Shown here: one piece after another, positions 47,480 through 59,690 of the stretch
Numbering within the stretch: the first letter of the stretch is position 1
Layout of the letters: each line of letters starts with the position of its first letter
From: Rosa chinensis
Taxonomy: Eukaryota > Streptophyta > Magnoliopsida > Rosales > Rosaceae
NCBI RefSeq assembly: GCF_002994745.2
Contig: NC_037094.1
Span: forward strand, 42,235,139 to 42,299,138
DNA: 64,000 bases
Reading direction: 5' to 3'
Notes under the pieces: generated by a model
Seen by the model: the letters and a program-made list of their open reading frames with translations, nothing else
Databases searched by the model: none
Told to the model about the DNA's origin: nothing
Translations under genes and position numbers: made by a program

Positions 47480-49045
47480 TGCGGCTGTTGTCATCCTACT
47501 AACTACTTTGTTCACTCTACATTTTCTTCTCACCCTACATTTTTTTTAAAATTCTAAGTTTACTTTGCTCACCCCTTTGCAGTATCTAAAATACTCTTTT
47601 CCAATATAGCTTACTACGACATCCGAAAACTATGCAGGTTCTTGTTCTCTTTACCTAGCAGAGCTAATTTCCATCACAACTCAGAATTAAAGAAACCCAC
47701 TTCCCTTCAGTATTAGCAAGTGGGCAACACTGAATCAATAATTTGGTTCCAACTTTCAAGTAAACATCTTTATCAACAAAACCCAAAGTACCATAGATAA
47801 CTAAGCAAAGCACACTTTCCTTCAATATTAGCAACAACCTCCATTTTTATACTCATTCATAGAGGCACTATAGCAAACACCCTTCATGCACATTTCCTAG
47901 CAGAGCTAATTTCCATCACGACTCATAATTAAAGAAACCCACTTCCCTTCAATATTTGCAAGTGGGCAGCACTCTGAATCAAGAATTTGGTTCTAAGTTT
48001 CAAGTAAACATATTTATCAACAAAGCCCAAAGTACCATAAATAACTAAGCAAATCACACTTTCCTTCAATATTAGTAACAACCTTCCGTTGTATATTCAT
48101 TCATAGAGGCATCATATCAAATACCCTTCATGCACATTTCCTAGCAGAGCTAATTGCCATCACAACTCATAATTAAAGAAACCCACTTTCCTTCAATATT
48201 GGCAACAACCTCCAGTTGTATACTCATTCATATAGGCATTATATCAAACACCCTTCATGGCTTTCATGCACATTTCCTACAGAGCTAATTTCCATCACGA
48301 CTCAGAATTAACAAAACCCATGTTCCTTCAAAATTAGCAAGTGAGCATCACTCTGAATCAAGAATTTGGTTCCAACTTTCAAGCAAACATCTTTATCAAT
48401 AAAACCCAAAGTAGCCATAGATAACAAAGCAAAGCGCAACAAAATTTGACAGCAAAAGGAGACAAAACTTTGAGCTTTCATGGAAGCAGTTAGAAAGAGA
48501 ACAAGAACCTACATAATGGGTGCCATCGTAAGCTATAACCGAACCCCACTTAAACCCATAATGGGGCCAATATACATATCGGTGCAGTTTGCACGGTGCA
48601 GATTCTAAAGCAGTAATAAATGAAAAGGGTAGGTCAATTCGACAGCAAGTGATTAATTTCAGAGTGAGAGTGAGAGTGAAGGGACAATGCCCATGTGTAA
48701 TTTCAATTCTATGATCATAAATAAAGAAACATGAAAACAAAAATGCAACTACCTCATTTTTAGGCTCCAAGTAGCGTTCATATGATATATTTTGAGGCAT
48801 AAAAGTTGTTGGCATAACACAAAACTAATTGAAGAAAATGAATGCTAAGAAAGAATTAGGGTTTAACGATGAAAGAAAAGATTAAAACTAAAGTTTAAGT
48901 ACGTGTTTTGTAGGGTGTAATCTCAAAAAAAAAAAAAAAGTAATTTTATAATAAGATACTTTCCGTTATTGTAATTTTATATTTTTTATCTTTCAATAAA
49001 TCAAAAACTTGTAGGTAGAACAAAATAGTTAGTAGGGTGGTAATT
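47480..49045. mobile_element. Inverted-repeat-ended element with internal tandem copies
   Basis: CCTACTAACTACTTTGTTC at 47496 is inverted at 49018-49037 (GAACAAAATAGTTAGTAGGG), giving a candidate 1.5-kb non-autonomous element. Inside, a segment starting AGCAGAGCTAATTTCCATCA recurs at about 47657, 47898, 48141 and 48277, so it holds three to four tandem copies with spacings of about 241, 243 and 136 bp. A minus-strand frame of 139 codons (48396-48815) is not recognised. TIR quality is modest and no target duplication was found. Confidence 0.5.
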
Positions 49046-49292
49046 ACACTAAAATCTATTGAGTCAAGGCTCCATCCTACTCATTGTCTAGAGCCTTGAC
49101 CTTTTTATTATATTAGTAAAGCGTGTATATAAATAATCGTATGTATCGACTTGGCTTTGTCCAGAACCAAGAGGGTATTCTGGCGGGCGCGTCTAGCTAT
49201 TTAAACGAGAATGTCGTGTCGTATAGCGAACTAGCACATAGCTTTTTAAGCACTCTAAAAAACACATAAAAACAAAACAAAAAACTCATAAT
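49046..49292. other. Short spacer before copia B
   Basis: AT-rich, nothing recognised. Confidence 0.4.
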
Positions 49293-50140
49293 TGTTCAAG
49301 TAAATCCAAAATATGTGTATGACCCAAACTCTAGGTTACTTGCTCTAGTTGTAGGGTTTATGTTACAGATATCCTCAGAGATATTCGTAGAGATCCAATC
49401 ATTATACGATTATGTTTTCATGTACAACTCTATCTATATGCTTGTAATCCTCTATATAAAGAGGCCCGTATTATTAATGAAAGCACAACTCAATTCTCTT
49501 CCAATTTCAGTTTTCCTAAAACACGTTATCAGCACAAAGCCCTAACCTTGAAACCCTAAAATCGTAGCCTTCAAACCCTAACAATCACCGATCCCCACCT
49601 TGAAGCTCTTGATCCTAGGAACTCAGAACTGGCCAAAAAAGTACTGAACCGGCCCCCATAAGAGAAAAAGGATCCTTCCCCGGTTCTTAATCTTCTAGAC
49701 TGCCATCTACCGTCAAATTTGGTCACAAACAACGCCTTAATTCCCAAATCCAAGAACCGAAAAAATAACGCCCAAAACTAGCAGGAAAGTTGCCGGACCG
49801 TCCCGCAAAAGCACTGCACATTCTTGAACCAGTTAGACTTCCAGAAACAATCACCTGCACCTATTCTTTGTTCTTGCCAGCCCAGCCCAAGAATAAGAGA
49901 AGAAGAGACGCGACCCGGCCCAGCCCATTGCTAGAAAAGAAAAGAAAGAGAAGGAAAAGAAAAGAAAGGGAGCTGGCCCAGAAGAAGAAAGAAAGAGAAG
50001 GAAAAAGGAGTGGGCCCTAAAAAAAAAGAAAAAAGAAGAAAAAAAAGTTGGGAGCGGCCCACTTGTTGGGCAGAAGAAGAAAAGGAAAAGAAAAAAGAAG
50101 AAATAGCCCAGTTTTTCAAGTTTTATCCGAGGTATATATG

Positions 50141-52429
50141 TGTTGGAGACATCATTGAGTATGAAAGTGTGTGCAAATTTGTATATGATGTTCCCTACTC
50201 CCAATTGTAGGAGGTCAAGTTTTAATATAGGGAAGTGAAGAGTGTCGTACCCAAAGGATTGGGGGAAACTCAAACCTAGCTAGATTCCCGGAAAAGCCTA
50301 GAAAAAAATGCAATCTAACTTTTTACAAGTTCACAACCTTAGCCCTTTGGAAGTTAAAGATTACAAGGATGATATTAACAATTATGGTAGTAAATGGTTT
50401 GGTTGATTTTAGTTTTACGATAAATTAAGTTGCACAAAAATTAAACTAAGCTAATAAAAATGTGGAGACTAAATCAATGAGAGGAGTAGAGACTTAGGCA
50501 TCACACCTAACCTTACTCATGCACAAAATGTAACCCATATTTGATGTAGCAACATGCTTTGACAAATTTCCCCTTAGTGTTTTGGTGAAGCTACTAAGAA
50601 ACCAACTAATCATGCAACTCAACAAACTTTGGTGAAGCTAAGTTAAATTACACAACCTTAATCCCATTTATATTTCATTAAAACACAAGTGGGCTATAAA
50701 CCGCAAGCCTAACACCCCTTAGAGCAATTAAACTCAAGGTTTATGCATTAAGTTTAAAGTAAGAAATTCAAGCAACTTAACAATTCCCGTAGGAATCATT
50801 AAGCCACCACCTAAAGGCTACTCATGCTCATGGATTCAAGAAGTGGTCAAGTTCAAGTTTCCAATTCATTAGTTTCCTAAACATGCTTTCTAGGTGACTA
50901 AGCTAGCTAGCAAACACATTTAGTAAGCATTAAAGTTTAGAAGCCCATAGATTCAAAACATGCATAAACATCAAAACACATGAAAATTTACATTATTTGC
51001 ACATAAGCCCTAGCGTCAAATCTAACTACTCACAACACATGTTATTACAAGTACAAGCCATAAACATCAAACTAAAGAGAGAAAAAAGGGAAAAGGAAGA
51101 ACTACCCACGGGTTTGACTCTTGGTGGAGTCAAACCAAGATGTCAAAGATCCCACCTAGCTCTCTATATGTAAAATGATGAGAGAATTGCCTCAAGGTAT
51201 GAGATTTTCAGTTTTTACAATCCAAAACACCGTACATATCCACAAAACTCAAGAACAAGGGCTTGGATATGTGAAAGCAAGTGTTGTGATTGATTTAGAG
51301 TGTGTAGTAACCTCGGTTTTGGTGAAACCCAAGTGCCTACACACCTATTTCTCACACAAACTTAAGCAACTATGAACTAGAACTCAAAACTAGAGAGAAA
51401 CTATGCTAGAACTAGAGAAAAGAGAGATTTTGGTGTTGCAAAATGAGAGAGTAGAAGGGTGAACGGTTTTGGGGAGAGAGAATGACCTATTTAAAGGCCA
51501 AGGCAATTCAAATCAAGGGTGGAGATCAAAAGGAATGATGGGCTAGATGTGATTGACAAATGTCTAAGCACAAAATGTGGATCTAATTTTTAACTCCACA
51601 TAGAAATAACCTAGAAAGCCCATAGATATTTTGGTGGAGAAGAAAAAGTAAGGGTAGAAGGGTCATTGTGTAGGGGAATAAGGTAATAAATGGGAGACAA
51701 AGGTATAAGGTGTAAGAATTGGACCACTTGTCATCTTTCAACTTTTAAATTTCAAAATAACCTAGACCTAAAGTCTTTCCACCTAAAGTCTCTAACCCTA
51801 ATCAGCTCTTTTCTGTCCTCCACACATGTTCTCGCCAGGCCAACTAAGCCGGAAATGTCCGGAATTCTGCGTTGACCACCTTTGACCCATTTTTTTGTCT
51901 GTTTGCACACTTTCTTCTCCTTTCTTCCTTCAATTGAATCTCCACTGAGAATTCGGAATTGACCTTTGACTTATTTATATCAAATGTTCCTCTATGAGTT
52001 TAGATTATCCAGGTAAAATTTCAGAATTAGTTTGCAGTGGTTTGGCTGGAAATGCTGCCGGAATCCGTATAGATCCGGTTTTGCAGTTTTCGTCTTTTAC
52101 TCAGAAACTTGGGACGATTTTTTTGAAGGTCTTCCACTCCGAACTTGCTCTTACACTCTTCATATGAAATTATCCTTAGGATGTCTAGAATAGATCTGAA
52201 AAGTTTCAACTCATTTGGAGTTCATTTTATCAGTCTGCCGCTCCTTCTTCCTTGCTTAACTCGGTTTCTCCTAGCCGGAGTAGGAAAATGTGCTAAAGTT
52301 GGGTTTTTAAGGCATTTCCAAGCTTTTCCATTATTTCCTAGCATGATAAGGAAAAAATGTAAAAATGTAAAAATGTAAGCAAAAATGTAAGATTAGGGGA
52401 ATAATTATTAGGTAATTATGGACCTAACA
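50141..52429. mobile_element. 2.3-kb insertion in copia B, possible solo LTR
   Basis: Comparison with copia A shows extra DNA between the GAGGTAT leader segment and the TTATAGAGTTTATTC segment. It begins TGTTGGAGACATC and ends GGACCTAACA, flanked by ATATG (50136-50140) and GTATG (52430-52434). TG..CA ends and an imperfect 5-bp duplication fit a long solo LTR or a non-coding LTR element. No ORF or paired terminal repeat was recognised. Orientation is unknown. Confidence 0.6.
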
Positions 52430-52811
52430 GTATGTTTTAAAAGTTCCATTTTTTTATAGAGTTTATTCAATTTTCTCTTCTTTTTCTCGGGGACTTGCAA
52501 TCTCCCTTCTTCTACCTCCCTTTTCTTCTTCATAGAGGAGACCAAAAGCTGAATTGTGGGGGTTCGTGCTCACTCTAAGCTTGAAGCTTGTAGAGTGCTC
52601 CAAACTTAGAGTTTGTTGAGAAGTTATGATCGACCACAAACACATCATTGTTTCGATCTAATCCAATACATCTTGGAATCAAATTTCTTGGAAGCGACTA
52701 CGCTCAGAAATTCCTAATTTCTTAGGAGCGACTACGCTTAAAATTTTTATTGTTTTCATGGTAGCCTTTTTTGCTCTGAAACGAACCCTTTTTTTCTTGT
52801 TCTCTTTCAGG

Positions 52812-53870
52812 ATGAATAACCTGAACAAATTGGACTGCTCTCCATTGGGAGCAACTGGCTCTAGATATCACAAGTGGGTTCGTGATGTCCGCTAGCATCT
52901 CAAGGCCGATGAAATCTTGGATACGATTCTAGAGCCTAGCTAGGACGTGCAAACTGTTGAGCAAACTCAAGCTTTGGAAACAAATAGAGTAGCCTTAGAG
53001 CCAAATAAGGCGAAAACCATCATCCTAATGACTCGTTATATAGATGATTCGCTCTAGTATGAGTATATGAATGAAGAAGACCCCAAAAGGCTGTGGTTTT
53101 CACTCAAAGAAATATTTGGCAATGTCCATGACTCCCTGCTTCCTGAACTAGAAGTGAGATGGCATAGCCTCCGCTTATGTGATTTCAAGTCAGTTATTGA
53201 CTACAACTCGGAAGCACTTCACATTAAATTCTTAATGGAATTCTGTGGAAAATATATCACAGATGCAATGTTGATTGAGAGGACTCTCTATACCTCCCCG
53301 TCCCTGCATTAATGGTTGCTAAGAACTATCGAATCAATGTTACTGCAGGACGGATCACAAGGTTTCATGAGTTCATTGGAGCTATGAATGTCGTTGAAAA
53401 GCATGACAACATCCTTGTAAAGAACTGTAATTTGAGACCCGTGGGAACATAGCATATTCCGGAGTCCAATTATAGTCGCGCCCCTAAGGGAGGGCTCCAA
53501 AAGAGAAACCCTAAATTTGGGGACAATTCTGGACGTTCTGGTCCATATTCTCGCTCTAATGAGGAAGGTAACTGCCAAAATATGCTGACACGGAATTGAA
53601 GAGTTCAACGTGGAAAGAGAAAGAGAGGCAATACCCCTGGCCATGTTGGTGGCTCCACCAACACTAAGAGCCATCCAAATGACGCTTTCAAAGCACCTCA
53701 ATCAATGAAGTCTAAGCACAGAGATGAATGTTCCCAATGTGGAGTATCCAGTCTTTGGGCATACATTTGTAGAGTTCGTGAAGAAATTGTCACAGGCTAC
53801 AAAGCGTATTGTGAAGCAAGAGAAGCTCACTATATGGAACAAACGATCAAGAATATGATCTAGAGTGAAG
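52812..53870 (+). pseudogene. gag: Copia B gag, disrupted
   Basis: ATG at 52812 is again one base after TTTCAG. Reads MNNLNKLDCSPLGATGSRYH, then several stops (first near 52893). A middle frame at 53067-53312 keeps LWFSLKEIFGNVHDS. The CCHC knuckle near 53730 has lost its His (CSQCGVSSLWAYIC). Clear homologue of copia A gag. Confidence 0.8.
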
Positions 53871-54239
53871 GGTTGAAGACTTCAAATCTGGCTGGGATCA
53901 ATAGATCGCCAATTCTGTTTAAGTCTTTATTTTTCCAAGAGATGTAATAGGCAATTGCCATATTTTTTGTAGTAAATGTCATTGATTTAGTTTTTCTTCA
54001 CATAGGCTCATCCAAAATGAGTGATGTCTAGTAAGGTTTTGAGATAAGTGGTATTTAAGCGAGCTTTGCTCCATCGACATCTCTCTACTCACCTTGTCAT
54101 ATTTATTTTGGAGTTACCAAAAGAAGTTAAACGACTGCCATTGTTTTGCATTAGTTAGTAATTGGATTAGATTCTCTTAAGGGTTAAGAAACAATGATGT
54201 ACTCCGTTAGCTTATAAATAAAATTTTGAGTTCTTTTCA

Positions 54240-55287
54240 TTATGACACCATTTTGATTATGAGCATATTACTTTATGACTATGATGGCTGGGCCATCAGT
54301 ATTAGTTCAAGGACCCATAGCCCAATTTCCCCTTGCCAAATGGTACCTTGATTACTATCACAGAAACTTTCTACGCCCTTAGGGAAAATCGCACCCTATG
54401 AATAGCCAACAGATTCCAGGCAGAAATGCATGTAGAGAACGGAAAATAGTTCCTTTGCACTACCTCTAATGATTGCGAATAAAGACGCATCTTAGAGAAA
54501 TGTATGTGTCTCTCTAGTGGATTTTATGTCATCACTATTTGAGCTATTAAATCCAATAAAGTTATGAGAGAAGATCTCTTAGATTTAGACACATATTGGC
54601 TTTGTCACAACAAGATAGGTCATCCTAGTCATGATATGATGATCCGTCTACTAAAGACTTCATCGGGACATCCATTCTTTCGAGCGAAACGAAGCATGAA
54701 TCAAAGTTGATTCCTGCACTAAGTGTGACACCGCCGCCGTCTACCACCAGCCTAGGGCTGGCACAATCCCTATCCACGACGACATGGATGGCGTCCATCA
54801 TGGTGATGGCCTCTCAGGTGATGCTACAATCACCAGCTTTGCTTCAAATAGCGCTTCAGATGCTCTGGCCCAACCAAAATCATCATTGGTTGCTTTTAAG
54901 GCCTCTCGCTCGTTTTACAAAGCCCGTTCCTTAGGGAAATTAAGACTGAGACCGTCCTATGCAATGGATATAAAAATACTAATTCTGTTCTTACATAGAA
55001 TCCATGGGGATTCTATAGACTGATTCAACCAACTTGCGGATGTTTAAATATTTCATGATGTTGGTTGATACGCAAACACGCTGGTCACGTGATGTGCCAT
55101 TGTCCCCTATAAATGCTGCTTATACTACACTCCTAGCACATATCATATGACAACAGGCTCACTCTCCAGATCATCCTATTCAATCAATTGGACTTGACAA
55201 TGCTAGAGAGTTTACATCGAAAACTTTCGATGGTTATTGCAATGAGACTGATGTTGGACATCATATTTCTATATACACACCTAAATG
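54240..55287 (+). pseudogene. pol: Copia B pol remnant, truncated
   Basis: GAG-pre-integrase with DTYWLCHNKIGHPSHDMM-like residues near 54585, and integrase scraps up to 55287, parallel to copia A at 15890-16930. Stops and shifts throughout. Confidence 0.75.
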
Positions 55288-56193
55288 TAGGGCTGGGCAT
55301 GGGCCAACGAGCCGGTTACTGAGTGATACCGAACCCGATCCCGAAAATATATTTCGGTATGGGTCGGGACGGGATTTTGATTTTCCAAAGGTGGTACCGA
55401 CGGTACCGAAACTGAACAGGTTTGGTACGGGCCCGGGTCGGGTTCGGTACTTAAGCTTCTTTTTTTTTTTTAATGAAAAAATGATCATTCTCTCATTTGG
55501 AACTGGAAGGCAGTCTAGGTTGGCTCTAGCCATGAATTACAGCCAACTGAACAACATGAATTACAGCCAACTGAACAAAAACAAAGCAAGCAAACACCGA
55601 TTTAGAAAGAAATAGACTGTCGAAATCCATATACAACTCAAATATCAATTTTTACAAATCCCGATCTCAACTTTTACAAACCTGGATCTCAAGAAAAGAA
55701 AAAATTAAAATTACCCCGCATAATTGCAGATTTGCAGATACAATTTCTTTCATAGAACATGCATGTCAAACCTAGATCTTAAAAAAGATATTAAAATCGA
55801 TGGGAACAGATCTGGAAGGCGTTCCTTGTGCGCGGTGTGGCGATTGTGGTGCCACCGAGGTTGACCGAAGATGGCGGTGGGCCGAGGATGCCAAAGTGCA
55901 GTGGTGATGTCTTTGAAAAAGAGCAGTTGAATACAGGGTGAGGAAAGAAAGACTGAATAAAGGGTGAGGGAAAGAAAGCCACAGATAGGTGAAGACTGAA
56001 GAGTGAAGACGGAGAGAGGGGGGGGGGGGGGGGGGAGAGAGGGGGCAAAGAAAAGTAGAAAACTATAAAAGAAACTGAGAGGAATAAAGGGCCACAGAGA
56101 GGGAGGGAGTGTTGCGAAAAGGGGGAGCTGCACGTGGTTCCATGACCCATATTCCAAGATAAGACAGACAAGATATATATATATATATATATA
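55288..56193 (+). mobile_element. hAT-like element, left end only
   Basis: Starts TAGGGCTGGGCATGGGCC, a common end type of plant hAT MITEs, precisely at the point where copia B sequence stops. The matching right TIR is not in the window. It was probably split by copia C, with its other half beyond the gypsy insertion or lost. The interior has GGTACCG/CGGGTCGGG-rich arms, a G run at 56018-56035, and a (AT)n run at 56171-56193 where copia C enters. Confidence 0.6.
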
Positions 56194-57255
56194 TGTTGAA
56201 GGATATCGACATAATGTGTGCCTCTTCAAACTAGGGTTTAGAGTTGTAATAGGAAAGTACCCTAGGTATACTAATTGTATTCCGATTCTGTTACTTTTTG
56301 TGTACTCTGTAAACTCCCTATATAAAGGGCTCCTATTATCAATAATAAACACAATTCTATTCTCCTACAACACGTTATCAACACGAGTTCTAACCCTAGC
56401 TTCAAGAAAAAAAACTTTTCTCTCTGCCGCCAACCCAAAAACAAAAAAAGGAGAGACCGACTAACAGCAGCGCCCCCGTGCCCACGTCGACGCCTTCCAG
56501 CCATCCCAGCAGCCCCAGCAACTTGCCGCGCACCACTGCTGCCCCGCAACACCTGCTGCCAGCAGCCCCGCGCCTTGCCAAACCCAGCAGCCCGACCTGC
56601 AGCCATCCCAGCAGCCGCGCAGACCTGCAGCCATCCTAGCAACCGTGCCGACCTGCAGCCGAGCAGCCCAGAAGCCTCGTTGCCGAAGCTGCCTGCCTAT
56701 GCCCCTGCAAAGCCCGCCCGCCTGCTTGTCTTGCAATAGAAAGAAAGAAAAACCAGAAAAACCCAGAAGAAGAGAGAAGAAAACGTGGAAGAAGAAGAAA
56801 GAAAATAAGAAAAGCAAAAGTGGGCCCAGAAGAAAGAAGAGAAAGAAAAGAAAAAAAATAAAAGAAAAGAAAGAAGAAAGAGAAGAAAACGTGGAAGAAG
56901 AAGAAAGAGAATAAGAAAAGGAAAAGTGGGCCCAGAAGAAAGAAAAGAAAGAAAAGAAAAAAAAGAGAAGAAAGAAGAAGACCCGGCCGGCCAGAAAAAG
57001 AAGAAAAAGAAAAAAAAGAAAGAAGAAAACAAGGGAAAGAGGAAAGCCCAAAGAACAACAGCTCAGAAAAAAAAAAAACACGCCTGCTCTAACACGCGCG
57101 TGTCCTCAACCAAAGAACAATCACATAAGTTTTTATAATTAAGGTTGCTGCTTTCTTGTATTTAAATTCCTTTTATTTTCTACAAATATTGGAATATATG
57201 TTGCCAAATGATTTTGATATTTAACAAAGCGGAATTGTGGGGATTCACGCTTAAC

Positions 57256-57400
57256 GAACTAAGAGTGTTCGTATGAACTAAGAGTGTTCGTATGAACTAA
57301 GAGTGTTCGTATGAACTAAGAGTGTTCATAATTATACGAACTAAGAGTGTTCGTGTGAACTAAGAGCATTCACAATGCTTGGACTAAGAGCGTTCGTAAG
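57256..57400 (+). repeat. Short tandem repeat in copia C leader
   Basis: Five to seven units of about 19 bp around GAACTAAGAGTGTTCGTAT, just upstream of gag. Confidence 0.85.
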
Positions 57401-57559
57401 CATCAAATTGTGACCATATTAAAACATCATTGTTGGTCTAATCCAAAAGAGATTCTTGGAAATTGATTTCTTGGTAGCATAGCTCGGAAATCCTATTATT
57501 TTTAGTTTTCGTGGAAGTTTAGCTCCGAAACTAATATATCTTCTCTTCATATTTTCAGG

Positions 57560-58669
57560 ATGTCGAATGAACCTAGACTCGACTTTCCCATGCTTGACTC
57601 AACAGGCTCGGATTACCACAGTTGGGTAACCGATGTTGAGAATCATCTCACTTCCAAGGGAATATTACCCATAATCCAGGCACCTAACCTGGATATTGAG
57701 TTCAACCGAACATCTACAAAGCATGCTCAAGCAGTTATCTTGATGCGACGCCATATGGACAAGGCACTAAGATCGGAGTATATGTCGATCAAGAATGCAA
57801 GAGAGCTATGGGTAGCGCTAGAAGAGCGCTTTGGCAATGTCCAAGATTCCTTCCTCCCTGACTTGAAGGTTCAATGGAACAATCTGCGCTTTGCTGACTT
57901 CAAGTCTGTTGCTAAATATAATTCAGAAGCTCTTCGCATACAGTCCATGTTGAGGTTTTGTGGACAACCTGTCACAGAGCAAGAGTTAATTGAGAAAACT
58001 CTCTCCACCTTCCTTGTTTCAGCCATTGTGGTATCAAAGCAATACCGTACTGAAGTCAATGCTGGACGGATCACGAGGTTTCATCAGCTTATCAATATTA
58101 TATCTGTAGCCGAGAAACATGATAACATACTCGTGAGGAATTATAATTCAAGGCCCATTGGAACTAAGAGGGTTCATGAGACGAATTATAATGCACCCAA
58201 AGGAGGGCGCAAGGAGCGGTACCCTAAGAATGGGGGACATGAGGGACGTATGGGCCCATATAACCGCCCTAATCAGGAAGGAAACCGCAAGTTTGGTGTG
58301 GATACACGTGGTGGTAATGCCACACGTGGGAGAGGGGGTCGGGGTATCCCTAGCCGTAATGGTGGCTTAATGGGTCGTGGTGGTGGCACCAACCCTCCTA
58401 GGGAACGCCCGCAACGTGTACAACGTGCACCTCAATTAAAGGGAGGCAGCCGCAATGATGAGTGTCATCGATGTGGATCAATTGAGCATTGGTTCAAGCA
58501 ATGCAAGGCAAGTGAGGAACTAGCTGCAAGCTACAGGGCATATAGAGACATGAGAGAGCAAGAAGTGTACCTTGCAGAAGAAGAAGAAGATGGTGGAGAT
58601 GTCAATCTCACCATAGAGGACTTCAAAGCTGAAGATGAAGTGCACATGGATGCAACAGACTTTGATTAG
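57560..58669 (+). CDS. gag: Copia Gag, intact ORF (369 aa)
   Basis: The structural protein of copia C. ATG follows ATTTTCAGG by one base, as in copia A and B. Residues about 20-220 form a UBN2/copia-type Gag domain (LWVALEERFGNVQDS; ITRFHQLINI). A Gly/Arg-rich stretch (about 215-295) is followed by a single CCHC knuckle CHRCGSIEHWFKQC near residue 303-316, which would bind RNA. An acidic C-terminus ends at TAG 58667-58669. No protease is fused behind it. The rest of pol in this copy is broken, so gag is the only intact frame. It could have been kept by chance if the insertion is young; no LTR pair is available to test this. Confidence 0.88.
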   Translation: MSNEPRLDFPMLDSTGSDYHSWVTDVENHLTSKGILPIIQAPNLDIEFNRTSTKHAQAVILMRRHMDKALRSEYMSIKNARELWVALEERFGNVQDSFLPDLKVQWNNLRFADFKSVAKYNSEALRIQSMLRFCGQPVTEQELIEKTLSTFLVSAIVVSKQYRTEVNAGRITRFHQLINIISVAEKHDNILVRNYNSRPIGTKRVHETNYNAPKGGRKERYPKNGGHEGRMGPYNRPNQEGNRKFGVDTRGGNATRGRGGRGIPSRNGGLMGRGGGTNPPRERPQRVQRAPQLKGGSRNDECHRCGSIEHWFKQCKASEELAASYRAYRDMREQEVYLAEEEEDGGDVNLTIEDFKAEDEVHMDATDFD

Positions 58670-59690
58670 ATTAGTCCTTTTATTTTTCCAAGAACTTTTG
58701 TAATGGCAATTTGCCTTAGTCAATAAATGACAATTGTATTAACTCTTTCTTATGTGGCAGACCCAATAAAATGTGATGTCTAGGAAAGTCATTGAGATTC
58801 TTGGTACTTAAGAGAGCCTCGCTCCACCAACATCTCTCTCTACTTTCCTGGTCATATTTGATTGGAGTTACCAAACGGATAGAGTGACTACAATGTGTCT
58901 TACTTTGATTTTATTTTGGATTAGACTTTGGAAACCTTGATGTAATCATTGGCTATTAATAAAGTGTCAATTCTTTTACTTAATGTCTTGGACATACCTT
59001 AATTCGAACTTTATTATATAAGAGCCAATGGTTTTCATGTGGAAACACATTATGAGAATAGACAGAGTTCCTTTGCATCACTCTAATGACTACGGACGTG
59101 AACGAGTATTAGAGAAACTTATGTGTCGCTCTAGTGGGTTGTATGCAACCACTATATGAGTTATTGAATCCAACTATGTCATGAGAGACGACTTATGGGA
59201 TTTTGACACATATAGGCTTTGACATGATGATCCGTGTATTAAAGACTTTACACGGACATCCATTTTCAGAACGAAGAAAAGTCAGAACCAAGAATTGGTT
59301 TGAGGAGCTGCACATGCGCCTCATGGCGCCATGATTGTGCAAAGACAGGCCATACATGGCCGGCGCCGCCTACCCCCTGCGGCAAATACATGGCATTGAC
59401 GCCATAAACTCCTCTCTCTACTTTTCAAGTCTATTGTGACACTATGGCTTCACCAAAACCTTCATTGGTTGATTATAAAGCCCATGTTTCGTTCTGTAAA
59501 GCCTGTTATTTAGGATTGAGACCATCCTATGCAAAGGAGATTGAGGAAATAATTTCATTCTCACAAAGAATCTAAGGGAATTCTATGGATTTGATCAACC
59601 AACTTGCGGACCATATAGATGTTTTATGGTGTTGGTTGATACGCAAACACGCTGGTCACGTGTTGTGCCATTATCCACTCGTAATGCTGC
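58670..59690 (+). pseudogene. pol: Copia C post-gag spacer and pol remnant
   Basis: An AT-rich spacer after gag contains AATAAATGACAATTG (58721), AATAAAATG and CTATTAATAAAGTG, matching the position of spacers in A and B. From about 59060 the sequence aligns with GAG-pre-integrase and integrase scraps of A and B (for example GATTTTGACACATATAGGCT), with many stops. No protease is seen. It ends at GTAATGCTGC, where gypsy copy 2 starts. Confidence 0.75.

Larger units (their letters stand above)
49293..55287 (+). mobile_element. Decayed Ty1/copia retrotransposon B, 3' end not present
   Basis: 5' LTR 49293-49523 (TGTTCAAG to TAAAACA) and then the primer-like CGTTATCAGCAC. A purine-rich leader (49870-50110) and a degenerate gag and pol follow, closely similar to copia A (14130-16950 against 52490-55285). 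It is broken by a 2.3-kb insertion at 50141-52429 and ends where a hAT-like element starts at 55288, in the integrase region. No RT or 3' LTR in the window. Confidence 0.85.
56194..59690 (+). mobile_element. Ty1/copia retrotransposon C, interrupted by gypsy copy 2
   Basis: 5' LTR 56194-56372 (TGTTGAAGG to TACAACA) with a TATATAAAGGGCTCC promoter-like block, primer site CGTTATCAACACGAG, purine-rich leader, an intact gag, a short spacer, and degenerate pol up to 59690, where the minus-strand gypsy LTR begins. Same family group as copia A and B but distinct in sequence. The 3' end is not in the window. Confidence 0.88.

Noticed and set aside
49790..50210. Lys/Arg/Glu-rich ORFs (also 56645-57138)
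   Set aside because: They come from purine-rich leaders of copia elements, before the gag start.
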